A stretch of DNA of 48,544 nt from Prevotella sp. (lineage in GTDB: Bacteria > Bacteroidota > Bacteroidia > Bacteroidales > Bacteroidaceae): assembly GCA_022511075.1 (NCBI GenBank), contig JAFLSE010000010.1, positions 1 to 48,544 on the forward strand, written 5' to 3'. This document shows, piece by piece, positions 9,001 through 16,959 of this stretch; position 1 is the first letter of the stretch; the number at the start of each line of letters is the position of its first letter. Below the pieces are notes generated by a model. That model was not told the origin of the DNA. It saw only the letters and a program-made list of their open reading frames with translations, and made no database searches. Both the position numbers and the translations under genes were made by a program.

Positions 9001-10496
9001 TCGTTGATGGCGAGGCAACTATAAAGTCACTAAACTGCAAGTATTATCTGCGACAAGACACCGTAACGTTCATTCCCGATGAAATAGAACTGCGCAATGC
9101 ACCAATATACGATATATATAATAATGTGGGCTATCTTAATGGAAACATACATCACCAACATCTTACACGCCTCTCATACGACCTTGACGTGAGAGCAACC
9201 AATCTCTTGGCATACGACTTTACCGACTTTGGTGAGTCTTCATTCTACGGCACAGTGTTTGCCACTGGCAACGTAGGCATACACGGCAAGAGCGGCGAAG
9301 TGAGAATAGATGTGAATTGCACTCCAGAAAATAATTCAGTATTTACCTATAATGCCTCATCACCTGATGCTATTACCGACCAAGAGTTCATAGAATGGAA
9401 CGATATAACGCCCAAAGACAGCCTTGAAATATCATTGGCACAAATAGAAAACACTGAGGAGGATATCAAAGTAGACATTCCTACCGACATATACATAAAC
9501 TTCCTCGTAAACTGCAGACCAGATGCTACGATGCGTCTGCTGATGGACAGCAAGACAAACGATTATATGACCCTCAACGGCAGCGGTGTCATTCGTGCAA
9601 CATTCTACAACAAGGGAGCATTCAAGATGTTTGGTACATATCTCATTGACCACGGAACATACGGCATAACGATACAAAACATCATAAAGAAAAACTTTGT
9701 GTTCAACCAGGGCGGAACAATTGTGTTTGGCGGCGACCCATACGATGCCGCCCTCAATATGCAGGCGGTATATACCGTAAACGGAGTGTCGCTTTCCGAC
9801 CTTAGTGCCAACAGCACATTCAGCCAAAAGGGAACGACACGTGTAAATTGTATTATGAACATCGGCGGTCGCCCTTATAAGCCCCAAGTCACCTTCGATC
9901 TTGATATGCCTACAATGGATTCCGACGAAAAGCAAATGGTCTATGCCCTTATAGACACCGAGGAAGAAAAGAACCAACAGGTGCTGTATCTTCTCGGCGT
10001 AGGGCGTTTCTATCCGCAGGCAGAGAACAATGCAGCAAACAGCGGACAAAGTCAGACATCACTTGCTATGCAGTCGTTGCTCAGCGGCACTATATCAGGA
10101 CAGATAAACGCCTTGCTCAACAACGTTCTGCAAACAAATAACTGGACTTTCGGCGCAAACATATCAACCGGCGACGAAGGTTGGAACAATGCCGAATATG
10201 AAGGACTGATAAACGGGCGTATGCTCAACAACCGCCTGCTTTTCAACGGCGAGTTTGGCTATCGTGACAATTCCAAAACGGCGCAGACATCATTTATCGG
10301 CGACTTCGACATACAATATCTGCTCTCTCCAAGCAGCAACATAGCAATGAAGATATACAACAAGACCAACGACCGCTATTTCACTACCTCCAGCCTCAAC
10401 ACACAAGGCGTTGGTTTGATAATGAAACGCGACTTCACCAACTGGCGTGATTTCTGGAGATTAGACAGAAGGAAAAAAGAAAAAGTGAACAAATAA
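6060..10496 (+). CDS. tamB: TamB-like translocation and assembly protein (AsmA/DUF490 family)
   Basis: Very long envelope protein of 1478 residues. An N-terminal membrane anchor (about 10-28) is followed by an AsmA-like start and more than a thousand residues of repetitive beta-rich sequence with many Asn, Asp, Ile and Thr residues, as expected for a beta-taco bridge protein. The last roughly 400 residues resemble the TamB C-terminal domain (DUF490), with the GxxxFNQGGTIVFGGDPYDAA-type segment. Family members span inner to outer membrane and take part in barrel assembly or lipid transport. Which role applies here is inference. The start is GTG at 6060. An ATG ten codons later would also keep the anchor. 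It stands alone, divergent from nqr and convergent with the pectin operon. Confidence 0.9.
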   Translation: MKVLKHIVNVMIWLLLALYLTLVFVLRFDAVQGYLGTTTANILADKLGTKVEVGKIDLGMLNRIIIDDVVLYDQQGKEMLTSARISAKVNLLELIKGNIEIASAQLFGSHFKLYKQSAKEQPNFQFVIDALSSKDNDEKTPLNLRINSLIIRHCNVDYDQWDIAETPGKLNPSHLSVSDLRSQMILKRLTNDSININIKKTALKEKSGLVISRLSLAFEAGREKAVLKDFNLKMPNTTIEIDKATAKYKTDNSMHIKEGTLSYSGAIRSQQLTPADVSCLLPALSNFNSSLDIDIKAHGNDKHCNIDVLKINSSGNEISLDASARLDYTKGRKLGFGVNLKKLVCNAETVDFIAQNLKGEHVQVPDAVMRLGDISLNGMIASTQETKLKAQLNITTQAGKAYINGNWLNNGLLSGNITTDNINLKQILDDEHFGTLSTKMEIDGRMPNIKSPDINLKGIVSNFEYNEYTFKDIYMSAHYNNNGVTGNVNSSNPNLAFNVDGSVRKENGKQRMELDAQIKNINPKNIHITDKYNDANFSGNITADITGNDINDMVGTIDINRLKMVSSDDYYSLDKLHIVSGYDNKEHYLKLVSDFGTIDINGHYDYASLPKSFIKVIKNHLPTIPGLPQHIAKTENNFTIAATITKSDWLQKLIGINLDLQQPLTLQGTMDDISKELDIKLEGKEFTYSDSPYSNLHLNISSDNEEINASLDLAKTMSNGRNVNYKLNAVAENNKLTTAITWNNNRKDNDRISGKINAVSQFYTNSNGQQTAKIDIEKSRINIKGALWELAPANITYRDKHITVNNFSINHDDQYLHINGVASQNANDSLTIDLKDIDVEYVLDIVNFHSVDFNGYASGRACVKTPFGHDLYGQANLKVKQFEFEHGRMGILNATAIWNNDEKQIDIHGICNDGPDAMTFVNGYVSPQRNYIDLDIGASGTYIDFMQSFTKSFAQDVTGRAIGQLKLSGPLSTINLTGKLVVDGEATIKSLNCKYYLRQDTVTFIPDEIELRNAPIYDIYNNVGYLNGNIHHQHLTRLSYDLDVRATNLLAYDFTDFGESSFYGTVFATGNVGIHGKSGEVRIDVNCTPENNSVFTYNASSPDAITDQEFIEWNDITPKDSLEISLAQIENTEEDIKVDIPTDIYINFLVNCRPDATMRLLMDSKTNDYMTLNGSGVIRATFYNKGAFKMFGTYLIDHGTYGITIQNIIKKNFVFNQGGTIVFGGDPYDAALNMQAVYTVNGVSLSDLSANSTFSQKGTTRVNCIMNIGGRPYKPQVTFDLDMPTMDSDEKQMVYALIDTEEEKNQQVLYLLGVGRFYPQAENNAANSGQSQTSLAMQSLLSGTISGQINALLNNVLQTNNWTFGANISTGDEGWNNAEYEGLINGRMLNNRLLFNGEFGYRDNSKTAQTSFIGDFDIQYLLSPSSNIAMKIYNKTNDRYFTTSSLNTQGVGLIMKRDFTNWRDFWRLDRRKKEKVNK

Positions 10497-10500
10497 AAAT

Positions 10501-10540
10501 CGCCGACTCATTGTTTGCATTCCTAAACAATGAGTCGGCG
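10501..10540 (-). terminator. Strong hairpin terminator of the pectin operon
   Basis: A perfect 16-bp stem (10501-10516 with 10525-10540) closes an 8-base loop. On the minus strand it is followed by a T-rich tract (ATTTTTATTT), so it fits an intrinsic terminator 26 bases after the pectate lyase stop. On the plus strand, just after the tamB-like stop, the tail is A-rich, so it is less suited to stop that transcript, though the hairpin may still serve both. Confidence 0.88.
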
Positions 10541-10566
10541 AAAATATAAGCAGATATTAACTTATT

Positions 10567-12384
10567 CTATTTCTTAAGAACCTTGTCTGCCTCAACCCTT
10601 CCGTTGGAATATGTTATCTTGCGAATACTTATTCCCTTTACAGGAGCAGAAACCTTGCGACCGTCAAGGGTAAAATACTCTATCTTCGCAGGAGTTCTGT
10701 CATATTCAACTGAGCCGATTGCGGTTGTATATGTAGGATAGTGTTCTTGAACACTGTTATCACCGTCAGCCTGACAAGCTTTTGTTATATCTGCAACAAG
10801 CGAGAAGAGATATACTTCAAGGTTTGTATACATATTATCAAGGGTATAAGCATTTCCGTCTGAAGCATCGTCTGGTTTAAGTCCATTTGCTATTTCCCAT
10901 TCATCTGGAATACCGTCACCGTCAGTGTCAAAACCAGCAGGACGTGTCTCGCCTTTCAATTCGGGATAGCTTGCCGTTTTTGGCTCTTCCACTCCTTCCG
11001 GGTCGTTAATAAAATCAAGAATACCTTCTGTACCAGAAGTTGCATAAGTCTTGCCATTTTTTACCAAAGCAACATTGCCATGATATGTTACGGTCCCTGT
11101 TTTTGTTTCTTCTACATAACGCAAATCTGCTTCATCACGATAAAGGCTTGCGCCACAATATGCAAGTATTTTGTCATATGCCGTAGCAGCACTATGTGTC
11201 GTAATCTCTCCTGCATCTATTGGCTTTTCAAGTCTTAAACTGACACAATCCTTGTCATCTGAGTTCTTCACATACTTTTCATTTGCGCCGAAATAATGGT
11301 TTTCATCAACGATATAATACTCACCATTTATCAGAGAAAGTCTTTCTTTCCCATCAATATGTTTTGAATTCATATCTGTCCAATCATAATTTTCTGGCTT
11401 AGATGCTGCTGTAACATAGTTACCATTAATATAGTAACGACTTGCATAATTAGGGAAATTATTATCTTCTGTTGATTTTGTACTTCCTGCAACACTTATC
11501 TGCGTTATGCGTGTCGTATTCTTAGTTCCAGGACCAGCCTTGTAATAGTTGTTCACAATATTAACATAACCACCACCAGGACCACCATAACAACCATTAC
11601 CATTTCCCCAGTTATACATTACACAGTTGCGAAAATCCACACGTTCTGCTTCTATGGTATGTTTATATTTTGTTTTATCATAACCTGTCCAATTATAGCG
11701 TGCACCATTGAAACGCGGGGCACGATTCTGTACATGGGCAATGAAATTGTGATGGAATGATACATCTTTTCCACCCCAAATGCCTCCATAGCTATGTGCA
11801 CTCTTGGAATGACCTGCATTTGCAAGAGCTTCTGTAACATTACACCACTGCATTGTAAAGTTCATGTTGTCGTAGAACGACGCAACTTCGTCTATACTCC
11901 AAGAGAACGAACAGTGGTCAAGGATGATATTCTTGTGCCAACGTCCCCACGTTGCATCAGCTCCGTCATTTACATCTTTCACTTGAGAGCGACGTACACG
12001 TATATAACGTATTATAACATTATCACAATTGGTTAAAACCAGCGTACGATAACGCAATGTTATTCCTTCGCCTGGCGCAGTCTGTCCTGCGATAGTTGTG
12101 TTGGAAGATACACCTAAATCACTTTTCAAGTCAATATATCCACTAACGTCAAAAACTATTGTACGAGGACCAGGCTGGGACAAAGCCCAACGAAGAGAGC
12201 CTTCCTTGCTATCATCTTCCAATCGGGTTACATGGTAGACTTTAGTTGTTCCGTCAGCAGCTCGTCCACCTGTTACATAGCGCCCGTGACCTTCTGCGCC
12301 AGGGAATGCAGGAACTTTTTCCTGCGCAACAGCCGTTGTACTAAGTGCAACGACTGATAAAAATGTTATTGTTAATTTCTTCAT
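10567..12384 (-). CDS. Secreted pectate lyase, PL1-like, with calcium-motif tail
   Basis: Predicted extracytoplasmic polysaccharide lyase of 605 residues that cleaves polygalacturonate by beta-elimination. The start at 12384 is chosen because it gives a clean signal peptide (MKKLTITFLSVVALSTTAVA); the longer open frame upstream would bury it. The parallel beta-helix core is at about 25-420, with LDHCSFSWSIDE (155-166) and HHNFIAHVQNRAPR (211-224), where the Arg of NRAPR is the likely catalytic base region of PL1. A DTDGDGIPDEWE calcium-type loop lies near residue 515. The extreme C-terminus has the LDGRKV...KGISIRK ending common on secreted Prevotella proteins and may be a sorting signal. It is the last gene of the pectin operon, 13 bases after the GH28-GH105 gene. 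Confidence 0.9.
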   Translation of the reverse strand: MKKLTITFLSVVALSTTAVAQEKVPAFPGAEGHGRYVTGGRAADGTTKVYHVTRLEDDSKEGSLRWALSQPGPRTIVFDVSGYIDLKSDLGVSSNTTIAGQTAPGEGITLRYRTLVLTNCDNVIIRYIRVRRSQVKDVNDGADATWGRWHKNIILDHCSFSWSIDEVASFYDNMNFTMQWCNVTEALANAGHSKSAHSYGGIWGGKDVSFHHNFIAHVQNRAPRFNGARYNWTGYDKTKYKHTIEAERVDFRNCVMYNWGNGNGCYGGPGGGYVNIVNNYYKAGPGTKNTTRITQISVAGSTKSTEDNNFPNYASRYYINGNYVTAASKPENYDWTDMNSKHIDGKERLSLINGEYYIVDENHYFGANEKYVKNSDDKDCVSLRLEKPIDAGEITTHSAATAYDKILAYCGASLYRDEADLRYVEETKTGTVTYHGNVALVKNGKTYATSGTEGILDFINDPEGVEEPKTASYPELKGETRPAGFDTDGDGIPDEWEIANGLKPDDASDGNAYTLDNMYTNLEVYLFSLVADITKACQADGDNSVQEHYPTYTTAIGSVEYDRTPAKIEYFTLDGRKVSAPVKGISIRKITYSNGRVEADKVLKK

Positions 12385-12397
12385 ATATAATATTTTA

Positions 12398-15013
12398 TTA
12401 ATATTCACTATTGGTGTTCCATCCCATCTGTTCCATTTCGAGAGAAGCCCAAATAAACGGACCAACACCCTTGGCATCGTTAGCACGCACAGGCTCACTG
12501 ATGTAGTAGTTGAAAGAGCCGTCGCGACGCTTGTTCTCCTTAACTTTCGGAGCAGCCTTCAGAACCTTTGCGCTTACGCCAGGACCGAGACCAGCCACCT
12601 CGCAGCACTTTGTGAGCGAAATGGTCTTGTCGGGATTAACCTCAATAAAGTTGTTGATAATTCCCTTGTAAGCCTTTACGCCTGCCTCGCAGAACTCCTC
12701 GCCTACATATCCCTTACGGGCAGCCTTCAGCAGTGCGTATGCAAACATCGAAGAGCAGGTTGATTCAAGATAGTTGCCCTCACGTCCCGGAGCATCCATC
12801 ACCTGATACCACAGACCTGTCTCCTTGTCCTGCCACTTAACCACGGCGGCAAGGTCTTTCTGCACGAGGTCTATCACCTCTTGGCGACGGGCATAATTCT
12901 CTGGCAGTGCATCGAGCAACTCAATGAGTGCCATTGTGTACCAACCCTGTGCACGTCCCCAGCAGTGCTGCGACAATCCTGTTTCCTTGTCAGACCAGAA
13001 CATTTCGCGCGTCTCGTCCCAAGCATGGCGGTTAAGTCCTGTAGTCGGGTCGTATGTGCGTTCGTAGGTCTTCTTTATTTGGTTCACGGCATCATCGTAG
13101 ATTTTCTTTGCCTGCTTGTCCTTCAGGAACATATTGGCTGTAAGGGCGTGGAAAGGCAGTCCCATAAAGATACCATCGAGCCACACCTGATAAGAATAGA
13201 TTGCCTTATGCCAGTACACACCTTCCTTTGTACGCGGCTGCTTTTTAAGTTGCAGCATAAGTGTCTCAAGTGCAGTCTTGTTCTTTGCCTCAGGATAAAG
13301 TTCATACATACGCGCCACGAAATGACCTGTGCGAATCTGGTCGAGGTTATAGTCCTCAATCTTGTATGTGAGAATATTGCCGTTGGCATCTATCATCTTA
13401 TCGGTGTAAGCCTGGCAATAGTCCTTTATTGCATCACCGCCGTGAGCCAAGTATGTGTCGAGCATAGCCTCAAGTTCGATACCCATCACATAGCTCCATT
13501 TTGGCTGTGTGGCAAAGTCAAGCATATACGACTCTGGCACACGCTTCATCTCGCTGTATGTCAGCCACTCGCTATAAGTCTTGTAAGGCTTTTCAATAAG
13601 CACGAGTTTGTCGTTTACATACAGGTTTTCAAAATGCAGGTCGTGACTCAAACCTGTACGCATCACAGGCGCATCCTGCACACCATTAAAATGACAGTTC
13701 TTTATATTAATATTGTAAATCTGACTCGCGTCTTCAAGACCGTTGAGCAACACGCCATACTTTGACTTCTGACACGTTACGTTCTCCATCCACACGTTGC
13801 GTACCGTTGGGTTGTGACCACGCTCGGCAGCCTCGTTAGGCTGATAGTTCAGATTGATGCGCATAACGGCTTCCTTGCACTGCCCTACCTCAACGTTGCG
13901 CATAAACACATTCTCCGTAATACCGCCGCGGCAAGAGTTTGTCTTAATGCGCAGTATTCTGTCAAGTTTCGGTGAGTCCATCTTGCAGTTCTCCACGAAC
14001 ACGTTGCTACAACCGGCAGCAATCTCAGAACCGATAACCACACCGCCGTGTCCGTCCTCCATCACGCAACCACGCACGATGATGTTCTTGCTTGGTCTGC
14101 CATCGCGCCTTCCGTCAGCATTGCGACCGCTCTTTATTGCTATGCAGTCGTCGCCCGTATGAAACACACAGTTCTCTATCAGCACGTCCTCGCACGACTC
14201 AGGGTCGCAGCCGTCGCCGTTAGGACCTTCGTTGTATACCTTCACGTTGCGCACTGTGATGTTCTTCGAGAACAATGGGTGCATCACCCAGAATGGTGAG
14301 TTAATCATCGTAACACCGTCAATGATTATATTCTCCGAGTTCACAATGTTTACGAGTTGCATGCGCAATCCCTTGCCCATACCAAACTTACGCTGGTCTA
14401 TCGGAGTGTTGTCCTCACACATCTGCTGCAAGCGAGCACGCCATCCCAATGTCTCACCCTCCGCAGGATATCTGCAGTTCTCTTTCGCTTTTTCCGGGTT
14501 ATAGCCGTAATGTTCCTCGCCCGTCCACTGCCAGAAAGTATATTTGCTACCATTGCCGTCTATCGTTCCCTCACCCGTGATACCAATGTTCTTTGCATCG
14601 TATGAATAGATGCAGGGAGAATAGTTATAGCAGTCCAGACCCTCATAGCGCGTGCGCACCAACGGATAGAGTTCAGGCTCGAACGCAAATTTCAGTGTAG
14701 CATCTTTCTCAAGCACCAAGTTCACGTTGCTCTTCAGCGTTATGGCACCTGTCATATAAGTACCGGCAGGCACAATCACCTTACCGCCGCCTTTAAGCGA
14801 ACAAGTAAGTATTGCCTTGTTTATCGCCTGCTGGTTTTTGGCAGCCGTAGCATTTGGCGATGCGCCATACTTCGTTATATTGAATGTCTGCTCCTTGAAT
14901 GTAGGGGCAACTATTCGCGACTCTATTTGCCTATACAGGGCATCATCCCAGCCGTCGGCAAAGATTGCCAGCGGAGAAAGCAGCACTGCAAGCAGAAAAG
15001 TTATTTTCTTCAT
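12398..15013 (-). CDS. Bifunctional GH28 polygalacturonase / GH105 unsaturated rhamnogalacturonyl hydrolase
   Basis: Exported 871-residue fusion. Signal peptide 1-19. GH28 beta-helix at about 35-470 with GDGCDPES (Asp270), GDDC (Asp288-Asp289), GHGG (His322) and RIK (355-357), the standard catalytic set of polygalacturonases. Residues about 490-865 form an (alpha/alpha)6 GH105 domain with GVYWHKAIY, HAWDETREMFW and WGRAQGW motifs, as in YteR-type hydrolases that remove unsaturated galacturonate from oligomers made by lyases. One chain could therefore cut pectin and trim products. It lies 6 bases after the second GH28 gene and 13 before the PL1 gene. Its GH28 half is a close paralogue of the neighbouring gene, with near-identical DNA around the active-site codons. 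Confidence 0.93.
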   Translation of the reverse strand: MKKITFLLAVLLSPLAIFADGWDDALYRQIESRIVAPTFKEQTFNITKYGASPNATAAKNQQAINKAILTCSLKGGGKVIVPAGTYMTGAITLKSNVNLVLEKDATLKFAFEPELYPLVRTRYEGLDCYNYSPCIYSYDAKNIGITGEGTIDGNGSKYTFWQWTGEEHYGYNPEKAKENCRYPAEGETLGWRARLQQMCEDNTPIDQRKFGMGKGLRMQLVNIVNSENIIIDGVTMINSPFWVMHPLFSKNITVRNVKVYNEGPNGDGCDPESCEDVLIENCVFHTGDDCIAIKSGRNADGRRDGRPSKNIIVRGCVMEDGHGGVVIGSEIAAGCSNVFVENCKMDSPKLDRILRIKTNSCRGGITENVFMRNVEVGQCKEAVMRINLNYQPNEAAERGHNPTVRNVWMENVTCQKSKYGVLLNGLEDASQIYNINIKNCHFNGVQDAPVMRTGLSHDLHFENLYVNDKLVLIEKPYKTYSEWLTYSEMKRVPESYMLDFATQPKWSYVMGIELEAMLDTYLAHGGDAIKDYCQAYTDKMIDANGNILTYKIEDYNLDQIRTGHFVARMYELYPEAKNKTALETLMLQLKKQPRTKEGVYWHKAIYSYQVWLDGIFMGLPFHALTANMFLKDKQAKKIYDDAVNQIKKTYERTYDPTTGLNRHAWDETREMFWSDKETGLSQHCWGRAQGWYTMALIELLDALPENYARRQEVIDLVQKDLAAVVKWQDKETGLWYQVMDAPGREGNYLESTCSSMFAYALLKAARKGYVGEEFCEAGVKAYKGIINNFIEVNPDKTISLTKCCEVAGLGPGVSAKVLKAAPKVKENKRRDGSFNYYISEPVRANDAKGVGPFIWASLEMEQMGWNTNSEY

Positions 15014-15019
15014 AGCGTT

Positions 15020-16414
15020 TTATTTCCAATTCGTTGTAAGATTCTCAAAATATATGTCGTGGCTCTTGCCTGTAGCCTTTATTGGGTCGGCACCAAGACC
15101 ATTGAACGTACAATTCTTCACATGAACGTTATACACCTGATCCTCTTCTTCAAGACCATTGATAAGCACACCATGCTTTGACTTTTGGCACGTTACGTTC
15201 TCCATGAATATGTTGCGAACGGTAGGAATGTGTCCGCGCTCTGCAATCTCGTTTGGCTCGTAAACCAAGTTGATGCGCATCACGGCTTCCTTGCACTGTC
15301 CAACCTCTATGTTGCGCATATACACATTCTGTATTATACCGCCGCGGCAGGTGTTGGTCTTAATGCGCAGCACACGGTCGAGATTTGGAGAGTCCATCTT
15401 GCAGTCCTCTGCAAACACATAGTCACAACCGCCAGAAATCTCGCTGCCTACAACTACTCCGCCGTGTCCGTCTTCCATAATACACTTACGTACTATGATG
15501 TTCTTGCAAGGAATGTTTGCACGCAAACCATCGGCATTGCGTCCGCTCTTCAAGGCAATGCAGTCGTCGCCAGTGTGGAATGTACAGCCTTCTATCAGCA
15601 CGTTCTCGCACGACTCAGGGTCGCAGCCGTCACCGTTAGGACCTTCGTTGTAAACCTTCACGTTTCTTACAGTTACATTCTTGCAAAGCAATGGATGCAT
15701 CACCCAGAATGGTGAGTTGAGCAATTCAACACCCTCTATAAGCACCTTTTCGCAACGCACGAAGTTCACGAGTTGCGGACGCAAGCCCTTGCCCTTACCG
15801 AATATGCGCTCTGCCACGGGCACCTGGTTGTCGCTCATCTTCAGCAACTCGGCGCGTGTTCCCTTGCTTGCAGTTCCCTGCCACTCGTCAACACCGTCCT
15901 TGTAGCCGTGCTCCTTGTTGCCTTTCATATACCACCAACGCTCGTTGCTGCCGTTACCGTTTACGATGCCCTCGCCCGTAAGACCTATGTTCTCGCAGTC
16001 AATGGCATAGATACATGGCTGGTAGTTCATCACGTCGAGACCTTCCCAACGTGTGTAAACCAACGGATAGAGGTCGCGGTCGAATGCAAATATCAGTTCA
16101 GCGCCCTTGTTCACCACGAGGTTCACGTTGCTCATAAGCGTGATTGCACCCGTGTTCCACTTGCCTGCAGGCACAACCACCTTGCCGCCGCCAGCCTTGT
16201 TGCACGCAGCAATAGCCTTGTTTATCGCCTTTTGGTTTTTGGCAGCCGTAGCCTTCACAGACGCACCATATTTGGTTATATTAAACTCCTTGTCTTTAAA
16301 TGCCGGCTGTTGGATACTTTGCTCTATCTGCTTGTATTCAGTGTCCCACGCACCGGCAAACGCTGCAGCAGGGAATAACATACAGAGAAGCAATAGATTG
16401 AAATACTTCTTCAT
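15020..16414 (-). CDS. Secreted GH28 polygalacturonase
   Basis: Glycoside hydrolase family 28, 464 residues, predicted to hydrolyse alpha-1,4-galacturonan outside the cytoplasm. The start at 16414 gives the signal peptide MKKYFNLLLLCMLFPAAAFA. An upstream in-frame ATG would precede it with a charged tail and is less likely. The catalytic motifs GDGCDPES, TGDDC, GHGG and RIK are all present. It is the first gene of the pectin operon, behind a good -7 element, and 6 bases from the GH28-GH105 gene. Similarity to the GH28 half of that neighbour indicates tandem duplication followed by gain or loss of the GH105 half. Confidence 0.94.
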   Translation of the reverse strand: MKKYFNLLLLCMLFPAAAFAGAWDTEYKQIEQSIQQPAFKDKEFNITKYGASVKATAAKNQKAINKAIAACNKAGGGKVVVPAGKWNTGAITLMSNVNLVVNKGAELIFAFDRDLYPLVYTRWEGLDVMNYQPCIYAIDCENIGLTGEGIVNGNGSNERWWYMKGNKEHGYKDGVDEWQGTASKGTRAELLKMSDNQVPVAERIFGKGKGLRPQLVNFVRCEKVLIEGVELLNSPFWVMHPLLCKNVTVRNVKVYNEGPNGDGCDPESCENVLIEGCTFHTGDDCIALKSGRNADGLRANIPCKNIIVRKCIMEDGHGGVVVGSEISGGCDYVFAEDCKMDSPNLDRVLRIKTNTCRGGIIQNVYMRNIEVGQCKEAVMRINLVYEPNEIAERGHIPTVRNIFMENVTCQKSKHGVLINGLEEEDQVYNVHVKNCTFNGLGADPIKATGKSHDIYFENLTTNWK

Positions 16415-16462
16415 TTGATTTTGTTTTTTAGTTATAAGTTTAAATTTGTTTAATATTTCCTG

Positions 16463-16470
16463 CAAAGGTA
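16463..16470 (-). promoter_or_regulatory. -7 promoter element for the pectin operon
   Basis: On the minus strand this reads TACCTTTG, a strong match to TAnnTTTG, 48 bases before the GH28 start. The -33 element is poor. No clear operator or carbohydrate-sensor gene lies next to it. Confidence 0.65.
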
Positions 16471-16893
16471 ACAAATTTTATTGAAAAAACCGAAATTATA
16501 AAACATATTTGCATTTAGGTTAATGTTTTTTAAGAAGATTTGCCTTTAATTGTTTGGTGTATGTCGGTTAGATATAAGTTACAGAATGTAAGTATTTTTA
16601 TAACAGTATATATAAGCAATTTAGGATGCGTCCACTCATGCAATGTGGAACCTCTTTAATGTGGTAAAGTGGCGTTTTGTCTTTTGGGATATGTCCTACC
16701 CTGGTGCTTGCGGCTTCACCTGCAAACGAAGCTGGGTGCAACAGCAATTGAAGGTAAATGCAATGATCATCGCTTCTATATGCGTTGGAAATTGAGACGA
16801 TGTGCATTGGGACATGAATCCCTATTTACATTATTTAAGACGAAAGGACAATTTTATTTAATTATGTTTTTATAAGTTTTAAAATGTTGTTTA
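16471..16893. other. Intergenic spacer without a recognised gene
   Basis: This stretch separates the divergent pectin operon and HerA-like gene. Most is AT-rich, but about 16625-16825 is richer in G and C. Short open frames occur on both strands (plus 16669-16875, minus 16598-16807), but none resembles a protein I know, and none has a convincing ribosome site. No tRNA-like fold or terminator was recognised. It may hold an RNA or a decayed gene. Confidence 0.5.
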
Positions 16894-16925
16894 TTTGGTT
16901 ATATGAAAGAAAATTAGTATTTTTG
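16894..16925 (+). promoter_or_regulatory. Bacteroidetes-type promoter for the HerA-like gene
   Basis: TTTG at 16894-16897 and TATTTTTG at 16918-16925 are separated by 20 bases, matching the -33/-7 pattern of Bacteroidetes housekeeping promoters. The start codon follows 34 bases later. Confidence 0.75.
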
Positions 16926-16959
16926 CACTCGCAGAAGATTATAAAAAACATATAGAAGA

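Noticed and set aside
12398..16414. Near-identical DNA in the two GH28 genes as a mobile repeat
   Set aside because: Similarity follows the coding frame and the catalytic motifs, so it is gene duplication, not an inserted element.
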